This document shows, in pieces, positions 42,657 through 50,738 of a stretch of DNA of 64,000 bases; positions within the stretch are counted from its first letter, which is position 1; each line of letters opens with the position of its first letter. Origin of the DNA: Oscillospiraceae bacterium (lineage in GTDB: Bacteria > Bacillota > Clostridia > Oscillospirales > Oscillospiraceae). The notes below the pieces were generated by a model. That model was not told the origin of the DNA and made no database searches. It saw only the letters and a program-made list of their open reading frames with translations. The stretch covers positions 1-64,000 of the forward strand of contig JAGBBD010000040.1 of the NCBI GenBank assembly GCA_017938625.1, read 5' to 3'. A program made the translations under genes and the position numbers.

Positions 42657-44639
42657 ATGGCGAAACAACAATCTTACGGCAACGAGAGTATCTCGTCTTT
42701 GAAGGGTGCGGACAGAGTCCGCAAACGTCCCGCCGTTATTTTCGGCTCTGACGGTCTGGAAGGCTGTGAGCATGCCGTATTTGAAATTTTATCCAACTCC
42801 ATCGACGAAGCCCGAGAGGGCCACGGCGATACCATCATTGTGACAAGATATCTGGATCACTCCATCGAGGTGGAGGATTTCGGCCGCGGCTGTCCCGTGG
42901 ACTGGAACGCCGCCGAAGGCCGCTACAACTGGGAGCTGGTCTTCTGCGAGCTGTATGCCGGCGGCAAGTATGAAAACAACAACGGCGGCGACTATGAATT
43001 TTCTCTGGGTCTCAACGGCCTCGGTGCCTGCGCCACCCAGTATTCCTCCCGCAGCTTTGATGCCATCATCCGCCGCGACGGATTTAAGTATTCTCTGCAC
43101 TTTGAGCGCGGTGAGATCGTGGGCGAGCTGGTGAAAGAGCCTGCCGACCGGAAAAAGACCGGCTCCTGCTTCCGCTGGCTGCCGGATCTGGAGGTCTTTA
43201 CGGACATCAACATCCCCAGAGAATACTTTGTGGAGATCATGAAGCGTCAGGCTGTGGTCAACGCCGGCGTGACCTTCCGCTTCCGCAATGAGACTGCCCC
43301 CGGCAAGTTCGAGACGGAGGAATATCTCTACGAGCAGGGCATTCTGGACTATGTGACGGAGCTGACCGACGGGGCAGCCATGACCATGCCCCAGTTCTGG
43401 CAGACGGAGCGCAAGGGCAGAGACCGGGAGGACAAGCCGGAATACAAGGTGAAGATCTCTGCGGCGGTGTGCTTCTCCAATCAGGTCAATGTGATCGAGT
43501 ATTACCACAACTCCTCCTGGCTGGAGCACGGCGGTGCCCCGGAAAAGGCGGCAAAGAACGCCTTTGTCTACGCCATCGACAATTATCTCAAGGAGACGGG
43601 AAAATACACCAAGACCGAGAGCAAGATCACCTTCCAGGATGTGCAGGACTGCCTTGTTCTGGTGACCAACTGCTTCTCCACCCAGACCTCCTATGAAAAC
43701 CAGACCAAGAAGGCCATTACCAACAAGTTCGTGCAGGAGGCCATGACCCAGTTCTTCCGGGAGCGCCTGCAGGTATATTTCATTGAGAACAAGGCAGAAG
43801 CCGACAAGATCGCCGAGCAGGTGCTTATCAACAAGCGCAGCCGCGAAACGGCGGAAAAAACAAGACTCAACATCAAGAAGAAAATTTCCGGCACGGTGGA
43901 TCTTGCCAACCGTGTGCAGAAATTTGTGGACTGCCGCAGCCGGGATGCCTCCCAGCGGGAGATCTACATCGTGGAGGGCGACTCCGCATTGGGCAGCGTC
44001 AAGCTCTCCCGCGACGCGGAGTTCCAGGGCATCATGCCCATCCGAGGCAAGATCCTCAACTGTCTGAAGGCAGACTATGACCGCATTTTCAAATCCGAGA
44101 TCATCACGGATCTGATCCGTGTGCTGGGCTGCGGCGTGGAAGTGCATAATAAAAAGAGCAAGGATCTGTCTGCCTTCAGTCTGGAAAGCCTGCGGTGGAA
44201 CAAGGTCATTATCTGTACAGACGCGGACGTGGACGGCTTCCAGATCAGAACGCTGGTGCTGACCATGCTCTATCGTCTGACTCCCACCCTGATCGAGCAG
44301 GGCTATGTGTATATTGCAGAATCTCCTCTGTATGAGATCACCACCAAGGACAAAACATGGTTTGCCTACTCAGACACAGAAAAGAACGACATCGTCAAAA
44401 AGTTAGAGGGGAAAAAGTACACCATCCAGCGCTCCAAGGGTCTTGGTGAGAACGAGCCGGAAATGATGTGGATGACCACCATGAACCCGGAAACCAGACG
44501 GCTCATCAAGGTCATGCCCGAGGACGCGGAAAAGACAGCCGCCGTCTTCGACCTGCTGCTGGGCGAAAACATTCTGGGCAGAAAAGACCACATTGCCGAA
44601 AACGGCTACAAGTATCTGGAACTGGCGGATATTTCGTAA
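42657..44639 (+). CDS. Type IIA topoisomerase subunit B-like protein (divergent GyrB/ParE)
   Basis: A 660-residue ATPase/TOPRIM subunit that works with the A subunit downstream. The GHKL ATPase has EILSNSIDEA (43-52), DFGRG (74-78, where most have DNGRG) and GLNGLGA (118-124, where most have GLHGVGA). The transducer domain follows. The TOPRIM motif EGDSALGSVK starts at Glu440 (normally EGDSAGGSAK) and DADVDGFQIR at 522 (normally DADVDGAHIR); the metal-binding acids are kept. It ends with the RSKGLGE..PEMMW segment. It is probably a second, specialised enzyme beside the usual gyrase, found in Clostridia; its exact role is unknown. Confidence 0.85.
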   Translation: MAKQQSYGNESISSLKGADRVRKRPAVIFGSDGLEGCEHAVFEILSNSIDEAREGHGDTIIVTRYLDHSIEVEDFGRGCPVDWNAAEGRYNWELVFCELYAGGKYENNNGGDYEFSLGLNGLGACATQYSSRSFDAIIRRDGFKYSLHFERGEIVGELVKEPADRKKTGSCFRWLPDLEVFTDINIPREYFVEIMKRQAVVNAGVTFRFRNETAPGKFETEEYLYEQGILDYVTELTDGAAMTMPQFWQTERKGRDREDKPEYKVKISAAVCFSNQVNVIEYYHNSSWLEHGGAPEKAAKNAFVYAIDNYLKETGKYTKTESKITFQDVQDCLVLVTNCFSTQTSYENQTKKAITNKFVQEAMTQFFRERLQVYFIENKAEADKIAEQVLINKRSRETAEKTRLNIKKKISGTVDLANRVQKFVDCRSRDASQREIYIVEGDSALGSVKLSRDAEFQGIMPIRGKILNCLKADYDRIFKSEIITDLIRVLGCGVEVHNKKSKDLSAFSLESLRWNKVIICTDADVDGFQIRTLVLTMLYRLTPTLIEQGYVYIAESPLYEITTKDKTWFAYSDTEKNDIVKKLEGKKYTIQRSKGLGENEPEMMWMTTMNPETRRLIKVMPEDAEKTAAVFDLLLGENILGRKDHIAENGYKYLELADIS

Positions 44640-44656
44640 GCACCCATCGTGCGGAA

Positions 44657-44776
44657 CGCACCCTTGCCTCCCGGCTTCCGAGGGAGGTGGTAACCAAAGG
44701 GAGAGAAAAATTACGACTACCCCTCAGTCATGGCTTCGCCATGACAGCTCCCCTGACAAGGGGAGCCATGATGCGG
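44657..44776. repeat. Gene-less DUF559-type element, copy 4
   Basis: End GCACCCTT, hairpin GCCTCCCGGCTTCCGAGGGAGG, tract AAGGGAGAGAA, CGACTACCCCTCA, stem GTCATGGC/GCCATGAC, hairpin GCTCCCCTGACAAGGGGAGC and end CCATGATGC. It lies 36 bp before the gene-bearing copy, inside the topoisomerase operon. Confidence 0.8.
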
Positions 44777-44811
44777 TGCTCCAATACAAGGAAACCCATG
44801 ACAATGTAGAG

Positions 44812-45297
44812 TGCACCCTTGCCTCCCTCTGATGAGGGAGGTGGCAAAACCGAAGGTTTTGACGGAGGGAGAGAATGAAAGCCTATCATAAAGAAAACAT
44901 TCCCTTGGCAAAAGAATTGCGAAAAAATATGACGCCATGGGAACGAAAACTGTGGTATGAGTTTTTGCGGCAGTATCCCATCCGTTTCCAGCGACAGAAA
45001 TGCCTTGGTAACTATATCGTGGACTTCTATTGCGCAAGAGCTCGTCTTGTGGTGGAGCTGGATGGAAGCGGTCATTATACAAAACAGCAGCAGGAAATGG
45101 ATGCGCAGCGTACACAAGAATTGGAATCTATGGACCTGACTGTTTTGCGGATCTGCAATTTGGATATTGACCGGAATTTTCGAGGTGTATGCGAATATAT
45201 CGACCGGATGATCCAGATGCGATCTCTCCCTCAGTCATCATCCTTGCCTTAGCAAGGCTGATGACAGCTCCCTCATCAGAGGGAGCCATATGTGCGG
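44812..45297 (+). mobile_element. Gene-bearing palindromic element (DUF559 gene between the two hairpin halves)
   Basis: Left half: GCACCCTTGCC, hairpin CCTCCCTCTGATGAGGGAGG, stem CAAAACC/GGTTTTG, tract GGAGGGAGAGA ending at the ATG. Right half: CTCTCCCTCAGTCA, a stem pairing GTCATCA with TGATGAC, hairpin CTCCCTCATCAGAGGGAG, end CCATATGTGC. The same halves, joined directly, form the gene-less copies at 2036, 11282, 42389 and 44657. No transposase is present; the DUF559 nuclease is the only coding content. Confidence 0.7.
44875..45252 (+). CDS. DUF559 endonuclease-like protein (Vsr/PD-(D/E)XK type) carried by repeat element
   Basis: A 125-residue protein with the DUF559 pattern: PWERKLWYEFLRQ (21-33), FQRQKCLGNYIVDFYC (38-53) and LVVELDGSGHYT (58-69). 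Glu23, Asp50 and Glu61 fit the catalytic acids of the PD-(D/E)XK fold, related to very-short-patch repair nucleases. Its ribosome site GGAGGGAGAGA is the conserved inner tract of the flanking repeat, and its last ten residues (SLPQSSSLP and stop) are read from the right half of the repeat. It sits between the topoisomerase B and A genes. A role in moving or copying the repeat is a hypothesis by analogy to RAYT/REP. Confidence 0.85.
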   Translation: MKAYHKENIPLAKELRKNMTPWERKLWYEFLRQYPIRFQRQKCLGNYIVDFYCARARLVVELDGSGHYTKQQQEMDAQRTQELESMDLTVLRICNLDIDRNFRGVCEYIDRMIQMRSLPQSSSLP

Positions 45298-45317
45298 CTC
45301 CGACAGATTGAAACACA

Positions 45318-45358
45318 AGGAGGAATGTTGACAATTCATTGTCAATTAGATTTATATG
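45318..45358 (+). promoter_or_regulatory. Ribosome site separated from the topoisomerase A start by a small hairpin
   Basis: AGGAGG (45318-45323) is 32 bp before the ATG at 45356. Between them TTGACAAT (45328-45335) and ATTGTCAA (45338-45345) can pair, looping out 18 nt. A competing ATG at 45325 would give a 17-codon overlapping frame. Confidence 0.6.
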
Positions 45359-47590
45359 GCGAAGAAGAAAACAGAACCTAAGATCAACAAGAATATCACC
45401 AATGTGGAAGGTCTTCGCGCGGAGGTTTTGGAGCAGAATATTACAGACACCTTAGAGCTGAACTATATGCCCTATGCCATGTCTGTCATCGTCTCCCGTG
45501 CCATTCCGGAGATCGATGGCTTCAAGCCGTCCCACAGAAAGCTGCTGTACACCATGTACGACATGGGGCTTCTGACCAAGCCGAGAACCAAGTCTGCCAA
45601 CATCGTCGGTCAGACCATGCGCCTGAACCCCCACGGTGACGCCGCCATCTATGAGACCATGGTGCGTCTTGCCCGGGGGCACGAGGCCCTGAACCATCCT
45701 TTTGTGGACAGTAAGGGCAACTTCGGCAAGGTCTTCTCCCGCGATATGGCCTACGCCGCCTCCCGTTACACCGAGGCCAAGCTGGATCCCATCTGCCATG
45801 AGCTGTTCCGGGACATTGACTCCGACACGGTGGATTTTGTGGACAACTACGACGGCTCCATGAAAGAGCCCACCCTGCTGCCCACCACATTCCCCAATGT
45901 GCTGGTATCCAACAACACCGGCATCGCCGTCGGTATGGCATCCAACATCTGCGGCTTCAACCTGCGTGAGGTGTGCCAGACCGCCATTGCCAGAATCAAG
46001 GACCCCTCCTGTGATCTTTTGGAGACTCTGCCGGCTCCCGATTTCCCCACAGGCGGCGAGATCCTCTACGATCCTCTGCAGATGGCGGAGATCTACCGCA
46101 CAGGCCGAGGCTCCTTCCCTGTCCGCGCCAAGTGGCGGTATGTGAAAGAGGGCAACCTGATCGAGATCTACGAGATCCCCTATACCACCACCACGGAAGC
46201 CATCCTCGACAAGGTGGCGGAGCTTATGAAGGCCGGCAAGATCCGCGAGATCAATGATATGCGCGATGAGACCGACCTGTCGGGCCTAAAGCTGACCATT
46301 GATCTCAAGCGCGGTGTGGATCCCGACAAGCTCATGGCGCGGCTCATGAAAATGACCCCCCTTATGGATTCCTTCCCCTGCAACTTTAATATTCTCATTG
46401 CAGGCATGCCCAAGGTCATGGGCGTGGGCGAGATTCTGGAGGAGTGGACGGCATGGCGCGCCGACTGCGTCCGCCGCAGAGTCTACTTCCAGCTGCAGAA
46501 AAAGAAGGACAGACTCCATCTGCTCAAGGGCCTTAGAAAAATTTTGCTGGATATCGACCTTGCCATCAAGATCATCCGCGAGACGGAGCTGGACGCAGAG
46601 GTCATCCCCAATCTGATGATCGGCTTTGGCATTGATCAGATTCAGGCAGAGTTCGTGGCGGAGATCAAGCTGCGCAACATCAACAAGGAATACATCCTCA
46701 AGCGTCTGCAGGATACGGATCTTTTGGCACAGGAGATCGACGAGCTGACCGAGATCCTGGGCTCCGACCGGAAGATCAAGAATATCATCATCAAGGAACT
46801 CAAGGAAGTGGCTGACAGGTTCGGCAACGACCGCAAGACCACCCTGGTCTATGAAACGCAGGTCCAGCTGGAAGAGCCTCAGGAGGAAGTGCCCGATTAT
46901 CCGTGCACCATCTTTGTGTCCAAGGGCGGCTACTTCAAGAAGATCACCCCCCAGAGCCTTCGTATGTCAAACGAGCAGAAATTCAAGGAGGGCGACAGCC
47001 TTGCCTTCTCCCGGGAGGTCTCCAACCGGGCGGAGCTGCTGGTATTTACAGACAGGTGTCAGGTCTATAAGACACGCTGCGCCGACTTTGAAGACAGCAA
47101 GGCATCTGTCCTTGGCGACTTCCTGCCGGGCAAGCTGGCAATGGACGAGGGCGAGAACGTCCTTGCCGTGTGTCTGCCGGGCGAGTACAAGGGCTATGTG
47201 CTCTTTGTGTTTGAAAACGGCAAGGCCGCCAAGGTGGAGCTTGCCGCCTATGCCACCAAGTCCAACCGCAGAAAGCTCACCGGCGCTTACAGCGACAAGT
47301 CCTCGGTGAAGGCCATCTTCTGCATGGAAGACGAGGTGCAGCTGGCTGTGTATTCCACAGACGGACGCTGCCTCATCTGCTCCACCGCCCAGCTGCAGGC
47401 AAAGACCACACGCAGCACCCAGGGCGTGGGCATCATGAGTCTGAAAAAGAACAAGACGGTGGACAAGGCGGTGCTGCTGGAGGAAAGCGGCATCCAGAAC
47501 GTGTCCCGCTACCGTGTCAAGACCCTCCCCGCCGCCGGCGCCCTGCTGAAGGACGAAGACGTGGAAGAAAAGCAGATGGGATTGTTTTGA
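45356..47590 (+). CDS. Type IIA topoisomerase subunit A-like protein (divergent GyrA/ParC)
   Basis: A 744-residue DNA cleavage subunit, partner of the B-like gene upstream. The start YMPYAMSVIVSRAIPEIDGFKPSHRKLLYTMYDMG (37-71) is the winged-helix region. The catalytic Tyr138 is in AASRYTEAKL. A coiled-coil gate follows (AEIKLRNINKEYILKRLQDTDLL), then a short, irregular C-terminal beta-pinwheel from about 515 on (CTIFVSKGGYFKKITP to GVGIMSLKKNKTVDKAVLL). Shorter than GyrA, it is nearer ParC in length. The ribosome site is unusually far away (see separate entry), probably because repeat DNA was inserted. Confidence 0.87.
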   Translation: MAKKKTEPKINKNITNVEGLRAEVLEQNITDTLELNYMPYAMSVIVSRAIPEIDGFKPSHRKLLYTMYDMGLLTKPRTKSANIVGQTMRLNPHGDAAIYETMVRLARGHEALNHPFVDSKGNFGKVFSRDMAYAASRYTEAKLDPICHELFRDIDSDTVDFVDNYDGSMKEPTLLPTTFPNVLVSNNTGIAVGMASNICGFNLREVCQTAIARIKDPSCDLLETLPAPDFPTGGEILYDPLQMAEIYRTGRGSFPVRAKWRYVKEGNLIEIYEIPYTTTTEAILDKVAELMKAGKIREINDMRDETDLSGLKLTIDLKRGVDPDKLMARLMKMTPLMDSFPCNFNILIAGMPKVMGVGEILEEWTAWRADCVRRRVYFQLQKKKDRLHLLKGLRKILLDIDLAIKIIRETELDAEVIPNLMIGFGIDQIQAEFVAEIKLRNINKEYILKRLQDTDLLAQEIDELTEILGSDRKIKNIIIKELKEVADRFGNDRKTTLVYETQVQLEEPQEEVPDYPCTIFVSKGGYFKKITPQSLRMSNEQKFKEGDSLAFSREVSNRAELLVFTDRCQVYKTRCADFEDSKASVLGDFLPGKLAMDEGENVLAVCLPGEYKGYVLFVFENGKAAKVELAAYATKSNRRKLTGAYSDKSSVKAIFCMEDEVQLAVYSTDGRCLICSTAQLQAKTTRSTQGVGIMSLKKNKTVDKAVLLEESGIQNVSRYRVKTLPAAGALLKDEDVEEKQMGLF

Positions 47591-48130
47591 GAAATGAAAA
47601 GTTGAAAGTGGAAAGTTGTAGTGTCGGCTCCGCCGACGGATTTAAGTGGCAGTTCTTGCCATGCTTGTCATCGCGATCGCGCCCGCAGGCGCATGCAAGC
47701 GAGCAACCGCGCAAAGCGCGGCTCTTAGCGAGTCGCAGGCTTGCTTGCAAGCCTTGGCAATCTCGTGCCCCCTTTTTCAGGGGGCTGGCAGCCCGTAGGG
47801 CTGACTGGGGGTTGGAGCAATGACCACACTTTATCGAATAACGGTAAAGTGATATTGACGATAGAACCCCCCGACCTGCTGCGCAGGTCACCCCCCTGAG
47901 AGAGGGGGGACAAGGGTACTGCGCACCACATAAGCCTTCCCCTTTGAGGGGAAGGTGCCGAACGAAGTGAGGCGGATGAGGTGTGTGCAGGCAGTCTTCA
48001 GATTGCCAAAAGGTGAATTGCCGCAAAGCGGCAAGAGAAGTCCCTCTGGAGGGCGCTCCCGTTGGTCGCTCGCAATGACAATCTATATACGCACCCAATT
48101 CGGCATTCATCATTCATCATTCAGCATCCA
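47591..48130. repeat. 540-bp intergenic repeat mosaic
   Basis: No gene is seen. In order: TCGGCTCCGCCGA unit with GGCAGTTCTTGCC (47618-47665); the inverted 65-bp unit copy 2 (47666-47730); a bipartite double-hairpin element at about 47768-47925 (CAGCCCGTAGGGCTG, ACTGGGGGTT, then AACCCCCCGACC and GACCTGCTGCGCAGGTC); an AAGCCTTCCCCTTTGAGGGG unit ending GATGAGGTGTGTGCAGGCAG (about 47934-47996); and an ATTGCC..CTCGCAATGACA repeat split by GCCGCAAAGCGGC (48003-48082). Confidence 0.75.
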
Positions 48131-48148
48131 CACAAAGGAGGTGTGCCT

Positions 48149-49291
48149 GTGAAACGGCTGATTTCCATCGTTCTTTTGCTGCTGCTGCTCACAGGCTGCA
48201 GCCTTGTGCCAAATGAATATTCCTCCTCCAAGCCCCATGAGAGCATGGAGCAGGTGCAGCTGCCGGAGGCGGTGGTGGTGACGGACGCAAAAAGTCTGAA
48301 GGACGCCATCTTGCGCTATGTGAAGGCAGGCAGCACCGAGGGCAGTATCCGCGCCGCCAACTATGACGGAAACGTAGAAGAGGATCTGGTGCAGGCGGTC
48401 TATGATGTGGCGCGGCTGGATCCTGTGGGCGCGTATGCTGTGGACTACATCGGACACAACTGTGCCAGGATCGTGGGCTACTACGAGATCCGGCTGAATA
48501 TCGTCTACCGCAGAACGGCACGGGACATTGCCTCCATCCAGATGGCGTATTCTCCCGAGCAGCTGCAGGGACAAGTGGAGCGTGCGCTGATGACCTACGA
48601 CGACCATCTGGCGCTGCAGGTGAATGAAACGCAGGAATTTGACATTGCTGCCATTGTGGAGCGCTACTGTCTGGACAATCCTGCCGAAATGGTGGAAACG
48701 CCCGGGGTGCAGACTACCATCTATCCGGAAAGCGGCACAGAGCGCATCGTGGAGGTCAACTTCCTCTACCACAACACACCGGAGGAGCTGACCAAACAGA
48801 AACAGGCGGTGGAGGAGAGCGTGTCGGCTGCGGCGGAGTACATCCGCTACCGCAGCTCCGACCGGGACAAGACCCTACTGCTCTACACCTATCTGACTGA
48901 GCGATTTACCTACAAAAAAACCCCCACCACAGCGCCTGTCTACAGCGCCCTGTGTGAAGGTACAGCCGATCCTCTTGGCTTGTCGCAAGGTTTCAGCATG
49001 ATCTGCCGGAAGGCAGGTGTCACCTGCTACACAGTCAAGGGTCTGCTGGACGGACAGGAGCACTACTGGAACATCGTCAGCGATGACGGTGACTTCCGCC
49101 ATGTGGATCTGTACAGCTGCGTCACCGCAGGAAGCGGCATCCGCTTTATGACCGACTGGGAAATGGGACGCTATTACTGGAACGGGCAGGACTATCCCGT
49201 CTGCGTTGCAGCCGTGGAGGAGCAGCCTGCCGAAGAAGTGACCGAGATCCCCGAAGAGGAGACCTTGACCGATCAGGAGGAGCCTGTATGA
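48149..49291 (+). CDS. Transglutaminase-like lipoprotein with Ser at the nucleophile position
   Basis: A 380-residue lipoprotein: signal MKRLISIVLLLLLLTGC with lipobox Cys17. After an unassigned helical middle, the C-terminal domain follows transglutaminase/protease order: PLGLSQGFSMICRKAGVTCYTV (nucleophile region), EHYWNIVSDDGDFRHVDLY (His and Asp). The usual GxCxGYA reads GLSQGFS here, so the catalytic Cys is replaced by Ser unless a nearby Cys substitutes. It may be a non-catalytic wall-binding protein. The GTG start has AAAGGAGG upstream. It overlaps the GH3 gene by 4 bp, so the two are expressed together at the cell surface. The E-rich C-terminal tail has no recognised function. Confidence 0.75.
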   Translation: MKRLISIVLLLLLLTGCSLVPNEYSSSKPHESMEQVQLPEAVVVTDAKSLKDAILRYVKAGSTEGSIRAANYDGNVEEDLVQAVYDVARLDPVGAYAVDYIGHNCARIVGYYEIRLNIVYRRTARDIASIQMAYSPEQLQGQVERALMTYDDHLALQVNETQEFDIAAIVERYCLDNPAEMVETPGVQTTIYPESGTERIVEVNFLYHNTPEELTKQKQAVEESVSAAAEYIRYRSSDRDKTLLLYTYLTERFTYKKTPTTAPVYSALCEGTADPLGLSQGFSMICRKAGVTCYTVKGLLDGQEHYWNIVSDDGDFRHVDLYSCVTAGSGIRFMTDWEMGRYYWNGQDYPVCVAAVEEQPAEEVTEIPEEETLTDQEEPV

Positions 49292-50553
49292 AAGCATTGA
49301 AGATCATTTTGACTGTGATCCTTTCCATCGCATGCCTTGCCGTGATGGTGTATTTTGGTGCGTTTGCCCTGCGTGTGGCATTCCCGTCCGAGCCTGTGCA
49401 GCCACGGCTTGCCTCGGCAGAGGAGCTGTTCCCTGCGCCGCCTGTGGAAGAAGAGGTGGTGGAAGAGGAAGAAGTGCCGGAAGAAGTGGTGGAGGAAGCT
49501 CCTGCAGAGCTGACCTCTAAGGAAAAGGCAGCCGCCTATCTGCAGACCATGACGCTGGAGGAGAAGCTGTGGCAGCTGTTCTTCATCACGCCCGATGATC
49601 TGGCAGATGTGGAAACCGCCACTTTGGCAGGCGATACCACGAAAGAAGCTCTTGCGGCTCGTCCTGTGGGCGGTCTGTGTTACTTTGCAGCCAATCTGGA
49701 AAATCGGGAGCAGACCATGGAAATGCTGGCAAATACCAAGAGCTTTGCCAAAACGCCCCTGTTTCTTGCCACCGATGAAGAGGGCGGCGTCGTCTCCCGC
49801 CTTGGCAGCAACGAAAACATGGGGGTAGATCTGCTGGAATCTGCCGCCACCTACGGCGCAGGGGATGTGCTGGTTCTGCGGCAGGCAGCGGAAAAGCTGG
49901 CAGGTCAGATGACGGAGCTTGGTTTTAATATGAATTTCGCCCCTGTCGCCGATGTGCTGCTGGATCCCAACAACACGGAGATCGGCAGCCGTGCCTATTC
50001 CGATATTGCAGCCGTCTGCGGCATCATGTCTGCCACCATGGCAGAAGCGCTGCAGCACAGCGGTGTGGTGTCGTGCCTGAAGCACTTCCCCGGTCACGGG
50101 TCTGCCCAGACCGATTCCCATGAGGGAAAGTCCGTGTCCTCAAGAACGCTGGAGCAGCTGCAGGCAGAGGAGTTCCTGTCCTTCCGTTCCGGCATAGAAA
50201 AGGGCGTGCATTTCGTCATGATGTCCCATCTGACCAATGAAAACCTGTCTGCCCTGCCTTCTTCTTTGTCCCCGGAGACTGTGAGCCTGCTGCGAAATGA
50301 GCTGGGCTTTGAAGGGGTCATCATTACAGACTCTCTCAAAATGGGCGCCATCGTCCATGAATATACGGCAGCCGATGCGGCAGTCAAAGCCATCATGGCA
50401 GGCTGCGATATGCTCCTCATGCCCAACAGCGTCGAGGTGGCTTACGACGGCTTGGTCAACGCCATTTTGGAGGAGTCTTTAACGGAAGCACGCATTGACG
50501 AAAGCGTTTTGCGAATCCTCACCGTCAAGTACGAAATGGGGATCATGGAATAA
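49288..50553 (+). CDS. Membrane-anchored glycoside hydrolase family 3 (NagZ-like beta-N-acetylhexosaminidase)
   Basis: A 421-residue enzyme with an N-terminal membrane anchor (residues 5-30), an acidic linker (PPVEEEVVEEEEVPEEVVEE, about 51-70), then the GH3 barrel. NagZ-type motifs are ATDEEGGVVSRL (161-172), the substrate loop KHFPGHGSAQTDSH (265-278, with the catalytic His and Asp) and the nucleophile Asp348 in VIITDSLKMGAI. It probably trims GlcNAc from peptidoglycan or glycans outside the membrane. It starts in the ATGA overlap with the lipoprotein gene. Its shared terminator has been split by an insertion. Confidence 0.88.
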   Translation: MKALKIILTVILSIACLAVMVYFGAFALRVAFPSEPVQPRLASAEELFPAPPVEEEVVEEEEVPEEVVEEAPAELTSKEKAAAYLQTMTLEEKLWQLFFITPDDLADVETATLAGDTTKEALAARPVGGLCYFAANLENREQTMEMLANTKSFAKTPLFLATDEEGGVVSRLGSNENMGVDLLESAATYGAGDVLVLRQAAEKLAGQMTELGFNMNFAPVADVLLDPNNTEIGSRAYSDIAAVCGIMSATMAEALQHSGVVSCLKHFPGHGSAQTDSHEGKSVSSRTLEQLQAEEFLSFRSGIEKGVHFVMMSHLTNENLSALPSSLSPETVSLLRNELGFEGVIITDSLKMGAIVHEYTAADAAVKAIMAGCDMLLMPNSVEVAYDGLVNAILEESLTEARIDESVLRILTVKYEMGIME

Positions 50554-50567
50554 AAAAAGAAGCACCC
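50552..50567. terminator. Left half of a split bidirectional terminator
   Basis: AAAAAAA then GAAGCACCC (50559-50567), followed by GCTG and GGGGT. The matching half GGGGTGCTTC plus TTTTTT is at 52671-52686. Removing the insert restores a stem GAAGCACCC/GGGTGCTTC with loop GCTG, flanked by A- and T-runs, between the convergent GH3 and alaX genes. Confidence 0.7.
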
Positions 50568-50637
50568 GCTGGGGTAGTTTCCAATAAGACAATATGAGAA
50601 CGTTACTGGTATTGGGAGACTGACTTCAAGACGCGAC

Positions 50638-50688
50638 AATAAAAATAGTGATACTTGGTTAGGAAAATCAAGTATCACTATTTTTATT
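50638..50688. terminator. Terminator of the beta-helix lipoprotein gene
   Basis: AATAAAAATAGTGATACTTG (50638-50657) pairs perfectly with the matching 20 nt at 50669-50688 around an 11-nt loop, and both strands end in U-runs. Confidence 0.85.
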
Positions 50689-50738
50689 GGTTAACGAAAA
50701 CCATCAGCTGTGTGAAGCTGTTGGTTTCTTATCATATT

